Assembly (NCBI GenBank): GCA_041690255.1
Contig: JAWLHU010000004.1
Location: 186,001-250,000, forward strand
Reading direction: 5' to 3'
Length of the DNA stretch: 64,000 bases
Origin: JAWLHU01 sp041690255
Lineage (GTDB): Bacteria > Bacillota > Sulfobacillia > Symbiobacteriales > Symbiobacteriaceae
The translations under genes and the position numbers were made by a program. The first letter of the stretch is position 1, and the number at the start of each line of letters is the position of its first letter. Positions 60,114 through 64,000 of this stretch are shown here, in pieces. The notes below the pieces were generated by a model. That model did not search any database, had not been told where the DNA came from, and saw only the letters and a program-made list of their open reading frames with translations.

Positions 60114-61166
60114 GTGCTGGCTGAACGGAACACCCGTGCCCTTTACTGGATACAGCTCCTGGACGCCGTCGGCTTCGTGGAGCCTGTGATCGCCCTCTTC
60201 TTCCTCAAGGCCGGCCTCACGCCGGCCCAGATCCTGCTCCTCGCCTTCCCCACCACCTGGGCGATCTTTGTGAGCCGGGCGCTCTTCGCCCTGGGCTGGA
60301 CCTTCTTCTCCGGGGCTCAGGAGGCGGTGGTCTACGAGTCGCTGAAGGCCGAGGGGCGCGAAGGGGAGATGACCAGCTTTATGGGCCGGATCGGTTCGGC
60401 CCGCTACCTGCCCATGGTGATCACCTTCCTGGTCGGGCCGTTGCTGGCCCACGACCTGACGATCGCCCAGTTCCGGCTCCTGATTGGGCTGGATGGACTC
60501 TTCAGCCTTGTTCGCTTCGGGCTGGCCTCCCGGGTGATCAACCCGCCCTCCATCCACGTCGAGGCCTCTCACCCACTGGCACAGGTAGGGCAGTCGCTCC
60601 GGGTGATCCGGCGGAGCCCCTACCTCTTCACCCTGGTGGCCCACGGGATCCTCATCTTCATTGCCTCCAACGTCTTCTTCACCTATGACCAGCCCTTCCT
60701 GACCGGGGCCGGATTGCCCGTCGCCTGGCTTGGCGTGGTCTATGCCGGCGGAGCGCTCCTGGGCTGGTACCTCTCCAATCAGGCGGGACGGATCGCCGGT
60801 CGCATGAACCAGGTCCGGCTGATACGCCTGCTCGGGCTGACCGTGGCCGCGGCCCTGGCTGCTGTGGCTTCGGTGGGCAGCTCCCTGGCAGTCGGCCTGC
60901 TGGCCTGGCTGGGAATCAAGGCGATGGGTGCCATTCGGAGCCCGATCATGTCCGGTCTACAGAACGAGCAGATCCCTTCCGAGGGCCGGGCGACCACGCT
61001 CTCCGTCCTCTCAGCCGTCGATTCCGCCTTCGACCTTCTGGTCGTGCCCCTCATGGCCGGTCTGGCCACCTGGGGCCTGCCCACCGTCTTCCGGGGTGGG
61101 GCGGTAGTCGTACTCCTTGCGCTCCTCCTGCCGCTCCGTGCACCGGTCCAACCGTCAGCGGAATAA
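60114..61166 (+). CDS. MFS transporter lacking the TM2-TM3 region
   Basis: A 350-residue MFS protein from GTG 60114 with GGAGG six bases upstream. After helix 1 (IQLLDAVGFVEPVIALFFLK) the chain runs from LTPAQILLLAFPTTWAIF straight into ALFALGWTFFSGAQEAVVYE. Relatives have some 45 more residues here, with helix 2 and the loop motif A (G-x-L-A-D-R-x-G-R-R). The remainder looks complete. The frame is intact, so this is an in-frame deletion; export function is doubtful. It lies between divergent spoIIIAA and a convergent terminator. Confidence 0.85.
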   Translation: MLAERNTRALYWIQLLDAVGFVEPVIALFFLKAGLTPAQILLLAFPTTWAIFVSRALFALGWTFFSGAQEAVVYESLKAEGREGEMTSFMGRIGSARYLPMVITFLVGPLLAHDLTIAQFRLLIGLDGLFSLVRFGLASRVINPPSIHVEASHPLAQVGQSLRVIRRSPYLFTLVAHGILIFIASNVFFTYDQPFLTGAGLPVAWLGVVYAGGALLGWYLSNQAGRIAGRMNQVRLIRLLGLTVAAALAAVASVGSSLAVGLLAWLGIKAMGAIRSPIMSGLQNEQIPSEGRATTLSVLSAVDSAFDLLVVPLMAGLATWGLPTVFRGGAVVVLLALLLPLRAPVQPSAE

Positions 61167-61198
61167 AGAAGAGGCGGGCCGTTTGGCCTGCCTCTTTC
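61167..61198. terminator. Bidirectional terminator between convergent genes
   Basis: GAGGCGGGCC pairs with GGCCTGCCTC around GTTT. AAAGAA on the left and TTTCGC on the right give T-tracts for both strands. Confidence 0.82.
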
Positions 61199-61200
61199 GC

Positions 61201-61632
61201 TTACCGTGAATGAACGTGTGCATCTGCGTCCACGGCCTGGAGAGAACAGCCGCAGACCGGGCAGACCACGTCGAACTCATCGTCCTGCATCTCCCCTGCG
61301 CCGGCGGACAGGGTCTCGCCACACTCCGGGCAGGCCACCATCTCCACGCCGTCCTCGTGGCTCAGCAACTGACCCTCCGGGATGAAGGTGAGGACCTCGC
61401 CCTCCTCGTCATCGTAGACGCATTCCTCCAGCGCCGTCAGGTCCTCGTCCACATCCTCCATGTACTCGACCAACTCGTCCTGCGCCTCATGGACCTCGTC
61501 GATCGCGTCAACCACATCCCCCAGCACATCGATCATGGAAGCGAGTACCCGGCCCTCCGAGCTGTTGGTATCAATGTCCAGCCCCTCGGCCAATCCGTGC
61601 AGATAGGCAACCTTGGCACGAAGATCACTCAT
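61201..61632 (-). CDS. CD1247-like protein with C-terminal zinc ribbon
   Basis: A 143-residue acidic protein. The N-terminal helix region LRAKVAYLHGLAEGLDIDTN matches the CD1247 N-terminal domain of Clostridia. A coiled, Asp/Glu-rich middle follows (about 35-80), then a zinc ribbon with CPECGE and CPVCGC (about 100-130). It probably binds a protein or nucleic acid; function is unknown. ATG at 61632 has AAGGAGGAG upstream. It lies downstream of efp, after the efp terminator. Confidence 0.85.
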   Translation of the reverse strand: MSDLRAKVAYLHGLAEGLDIDTNSSEGRVLASMIDVLGDVVDAIDEVHEAQDELVEYMEDVDEDLTALEECVYDDEEGEVLTFIPEGQLLSHEDGVEMVACPECGETLSAGAGEMQDDEFDVVCPVCGCSLQAVDADAHVHSR

Positions 61633-61703
61633 GGTGACTCCTCCTTCCTCGGCATGACCGCCAATCGTTAGTCTGCCCAACGCGCAAAGTGCGATGCTAT
61701 GGA

Positions 61704-61743
61704 AACAAAAAGAAGGCGACAGCCCTCTGGCTGCCGCCTTCGC
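61704..61743 (-). terminator. Terminator of efp
   Basis: On the reverse strand GAAGGCGGCAGCC pairs with GGCTGTCGCCTTC around AGAG, followed by TTTTTGTTT. Confidence 0.93.
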
Positions 61744-61762
61744 TCGTGCAATGGACCAGGAA

Positions 61763-62320
61763 TTAGGCCCGCTGCAGGTAAGCGCCGGACCGGGTATCGA
61801 TCTTCAGCACGTCACCGGTGTTAATGAAGAGCGGGACCTGAACGACATAGCCGGTCTCCATCTTGGCCGCCTTGTAGGTGCCGGTGGCGGTGTCGCCCTT
61901 GAAGCCAGGCTCGGTCTCGATGACCTTCAGCTCCACGGTGTTGGGCAGTTCAATGCCGATGATGGTGCGCTTCCACTCGATGATCTGGACCATCATGTTC
62001 TCGAGGAGGAAGTTCTTGGCGTCACCGACCTGCTCATCGCTCAGCTCAAGCTGCTCGTAGGTCTCGGTGTTCATGAAGGCCCAGGTGCCCTGATTGGCGT
62101 AGAGGAACTGGAACTCACGCCGCTCAACGGTCGCACGGGCAACCTTTTCACCAGCCCGGAAGGTAGTCTCAACCACACCACCGGTGATCACGTTCTTCAG
62201 CTTGGTCCGGACGAACGCGGCGCCCTTGCCAGGCTTCACGTGGAGGAACTCGATCACCTGGAACACGTTGTTGTCGATCTCAATGGTCATACCGTTACGT
62301 ACGTCGTTAACCGAAATCAC
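61763..62320 (-). CDS. efp: Translation elongation factor P
   Basis: A 185-residue factor, exactly the family length, that relieves ribosome stalling at polyproline. The three-domain OB/KOW structure begins VISVNDVRNGMTIEIDNNVF; the tip HVKPGKGAAFVRTKL carries the lysine usually modified. GTG at 62320 has CGGAGGGG upstream; the frame to 62365 overlaps that site. Several neighbouring proteins are Pro-rich, and their synthesis would depend on it. Confidence 0.97.
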   Translation of the reverse strand: MISVNDVRNGMTIEIDNNVFQVIEFLHVKPGKGAAFVRTKLKNVITGGVVETTFRAGEKVARATVERREFQFLYANQGTWAFMNTETYEQLELSDEQVGDAKNFLLENMMVQIIEWKRTIIGIELPNTVELKVIETEPGFKGDTATGTYKAAKMETGYVVQVPLFINTGDVLKIDTRSGAYLQRA

Positions 62321-62403
62321 TGGACTGTCCCCTCCGCTCACAAGAATGTATTTATGAGAAATCAACCGCCATCGGAGTACGGGCCCCGGGGCGAATCATG
62401 TTC

Positions 62404-63477
62404 TCAGAGGATTAGGAGATCCTTCGGGGACTTGGAGAAGGATTCGCAACCGGTCTCGGTCACCAGGACCATGTCCTCGATGCGAACGCCACCCCCCCCG
62501 GGGAGGTAGATCCCGGGCTCAATGGTAACGATCATGCCGGGGAGCAACCGGTCCTTCTCACCCCGCCCTGAGACGCGCGGCGCTTCGTGGACGTCAATGC
62601 CGACGCCGTGGCCGGTGCCGTGACCGAAGGCATCAGCGTAGCCCTTCTCCCGAATGTAGGAGCGGCAGACCTCGTCCAGGTCCTTGCCGGTCATGCCAGC
62701 CTTGCAGGCGGCTACGCCCCGCTGCTCCGCCTCAAGGACGATCTCGTAGATCTCCCGTTGCTTGGCGGTAGGGTCCCCAACCATGACGGTTCGAGTCATG
62801 TCGGAGCAGTATCCCTCATAAATGGCACCGAAGTCGAAGGTGACCAGGTCACCCTGGGCGATCTGCTTCTCGGAGGCCCGACCATGGGGTAGTGAGGAAC
62901 GAACGCCCGAAGCCGCGATGATGTCGAAGGCGAGCCCCTCGGCCCCCAGCTTCTTCATCTTGTACTCGAGTTCAATCGCCAGGTCACGCTCGACCACCCC
63001 CGGCTTGATCAGGGGGATCAGATCGGCCCAGGCAGCATCTGCGATTGCAGCCGCCTTGCGCATGCGGTTCAGCTCGTCCTCATCCTTCAGCATGCGCAGA
63101 GCCTCAACCATGCCGGAGACAGAGACCAACTCGTGGGAGCCCAGGTTCCCCTGGTACTCGACATGCTGATCAACCGTCAGGAAGTCGCTCTCGAACCCGA
63201 GGCGCTTCACCTGATCCTGCTCCAACAGCTTTACGATCAGGGCGATATTGGTCGACTCGGGCTTCAGGATCTCGAAGGCCGGTGCCTGGGCAGCCGCCTG
63301 TTCGGTGTAGCGGAAATCCGTGATCAAGTAGGCCTTTTTCAGGGTGATCAGCAGGACGCCGGCGCTCCCGGTGAACCCGCTCAGGTAGAATCGGTTGTGT
63401 GGCTTGTTGATCACGACAGCGTCGAGGCCCCGCTCACCAAGGGCTGTGCGAAGTTGCTCGAGACGGGCTATTGTCAT
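62404..63477 (-). CDS. pepP: Xaa-Pro aminopeptidase (M24 family)
   Basis: A 357-residue peptidase that removes N-terminal residues before proline. The creatinase-type N-terminal domain is followed by the pita-bread domain with all five metal ligands: DFGAIYEGYCSDMTRT (two Asp), GHGTGHGVGIDVHE (His), TIEPGIYLP (Glu) and GGVRIED (Glu). The ATG at 63477 overlaps the aroQ stop (ATGA). It is followed by efp, as in Bacillus. Confidence 0.96.
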   Translation of the reverse strand: MTIARLEQLRTALGERGLDAVVINKPHNRFYLSGFTGSAGVLLITLKKAYLITDFRYTEQAAAQAPAFEILKPESTNIALIVKLLEQDQVKRLGFESDFLTVDQHVEYQGNLGSHELVSVSGMVEALRMLKDEDELNRMRKAAAIADAAWADLIPLIKPGVVERDLAIELEYKMKKLGAEGLAFDIIAASGVRSSLPHGRASEKQIAQGDLVTFDFGAIYEGYCSDMTRTVMVGDPTAKQREIYEIVLEAEQRGVAACKAGMTGKDLDEVCRSYIREKGYADAFGHGTGHGVGIDVHEAPRVSGRGEKDRLLPGMIVTIEPGIYLPGGGGVRIEDMVLVTETGCESFSKSPKDLLIL

Positions 63478-63932
63478 TGGGATACCCTCTCTTCTTCGTG
63501 GTGTATCAGCGAGGCGAGCGCACGCAGACCCAGGTTGTATGACTCCACGCCGAACCCGGCAATGCTCCCCACCACCACCGGTGCGATGACCGAGTGGTGG
63601 CGGAACTCCTCCCGCTTGTGAACGTTGGAGAGGTGGACCTCCACGACCGGGAGGTCGACCGCAGCGATCGCATCACGAATCGCAATGGAGTAGTGGGTGA
63701 AGGCACCGGGGTTGATTACGATCCCGGCGAACTGGCCCCTTGCTCCATGGATTGCATCGATTATGGCGCCCTCATGGTTGGACTGGAGCGCCTCCACAGC
63801 CAGGCCGAGCTCCTGCCCGAGAGCGACGAGCATTTTGTCGATCTCCGCGAGGGTTGTGGAGCCGTATACCTGTGGCTCTCTGGTCCCCAGCAGGTTCAGG
63901 TTGGGGCCATGAATGACAAGAAGACGCTGCAT
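63474..63932 (-). CDS. aroQ: Type II 3-dehydroquinate dehydratase
   Basis: A 152-residue shikimate-pathway enzyme. LLVIHGPNLNLLGTREPQVYG carries the conserved Tyr and Arg region; QSNHEGAIIDAIHGA, NPGAFTHYSIAIRDAI and EVHLSNVHKREEFRH contain the catalytic and substrate-binding residues. The ATG at 63932 has GGGGTGAGAG upstream; the frame opens at 63962. It is coupled to pepP by a four-base overlap and heads the run toward efp. Confidence 0.97.
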   Translation of the reverse strand: MQRLLVIHGPNLNLLGTREPQVYGSTTLAEIDKMLVALGQELGLAVEALQSNHEGAIIDAIHGARGQFAGIVINPGAFTHYSIAIRDAIAAVDLPVVEVHLSNVHKREEFRHHSVIAPVVVGSIAGFGVESYNLGLRALASLIHHEEERVSQ

Positions 63933-64000
63933 GGCTCTCTCACCCCAGTCCCAAAATGGCACGTAAGGCCCGCATTATCGTACCAGAAATTAGCCAGATC

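Noticed and set aside
1..64000. CRISPR array, prophage, insertion sequence, tRNA or rRNA
   Set aside because: No regularly spaced repeat-spacer pattern, transposase or phage frame, or tRNA/rRNA signature was noticed on either strand.

Overview
The window looks like chromosomal DNA of a high-GC, endospore-forming member of the Firmicutes, most like Symbiobacterium. This is an inference from the GC-rich coding, strong AGGAGG-type ribosome sites with many GTG and TTG starts, and a long block whose gene order matches the Bacillus/Clostridia core: aroQ-pepP-efp-spoIIIAA..AH-(asp23)-nusB-folD-xseA-xseB-ispA-[OLE RNA-oapA]-dxs-tlyA-argR-recN-spoIVB-spo0A. No rRNA, tRNA, CRISPR array, transposase or phage gene was seen.

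Layout. 1-4.6 kb is a loose region: a hydrolase cut by the window edge, GC-rich repeats, an enoyl-CoA hydratase-like gene, a frameshifted ankyrin-like gene, a lipoprotein, and a protein whose N-terminal segment is duplicated next door. 4.7-8.5 kb (minus strand) holds ald, spoIIM, an endonuclease Q-type PHP protein and nudF. 8.5-16.2 kb (minus) is a branched-chain acyl-CoA/amino-acid module: a sigma-54 activator of BkdR type, two leucine dehydrogenases, two butyrate-kinase-family proteins (one with a ruined phosphate-binding motif) and one phosphate butyryltransferase, with a clear -24/-12 promoter and paired palindromic sites. spo0A and spoIVB follow at 16.3-18.8 kb.

19.0-23.8 kb (plus strand) interrupts the usual spoIVB-recN neighbourhood with a sugar ABC transporter lacking an ATPase and a metallo-beta-lactamase-fold protein. 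23.8-27.1 kb is recN, argR, nadK. 27.2-31.3 kb holds low-complexity, probably spore- or envelope-related proteins and a UMF1-type MFS transporter. 31.4-36.6 kb is a glutamate synthase large subunit without its small subunit, preceded by a promoter, a structured leader with a terminator, and a C-rich minisatellite.

36.6-48.9 kb is the housekeeping block tlyA, dxs, oapA, OLE RNA, ispA, xseB, xseA, folD, a TsaD paralogue, nusB and the Asp23/AmaP envelope-stress module. The 940-base gap between ispA and the oapA-like gene carries its own promoter and terminator and is, by position, the OLE noncoding RNA. 49-54.8 kb (accBC lie here in Bacillus) carries an MhqO/MhqD pair, a fused dipeptide-type permease and a two-domain acetyltransferase whose frame runs on antisense to spoIIIAH. 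54.8-60 kb is the complete spoIIIAA-AH operon. The window ends with an MFS protein missing its TM2-TM3 region, a CD1247-like zinc-ribbon protein, efp, pepP and aroQ.

Genes that work together: spo0A, spoIVB, spoIIIA and spoIIM serve sporulation and engulfment; bkdR-bcd-buk-ptb links branched-chain amino acids to acyl-CoA and ATP; folD, ispA and dxs supply one-carbon and isoprenoid precursors; OLE RNA and OapA form a membrane ribonucleoprotein in species where they have been studied.
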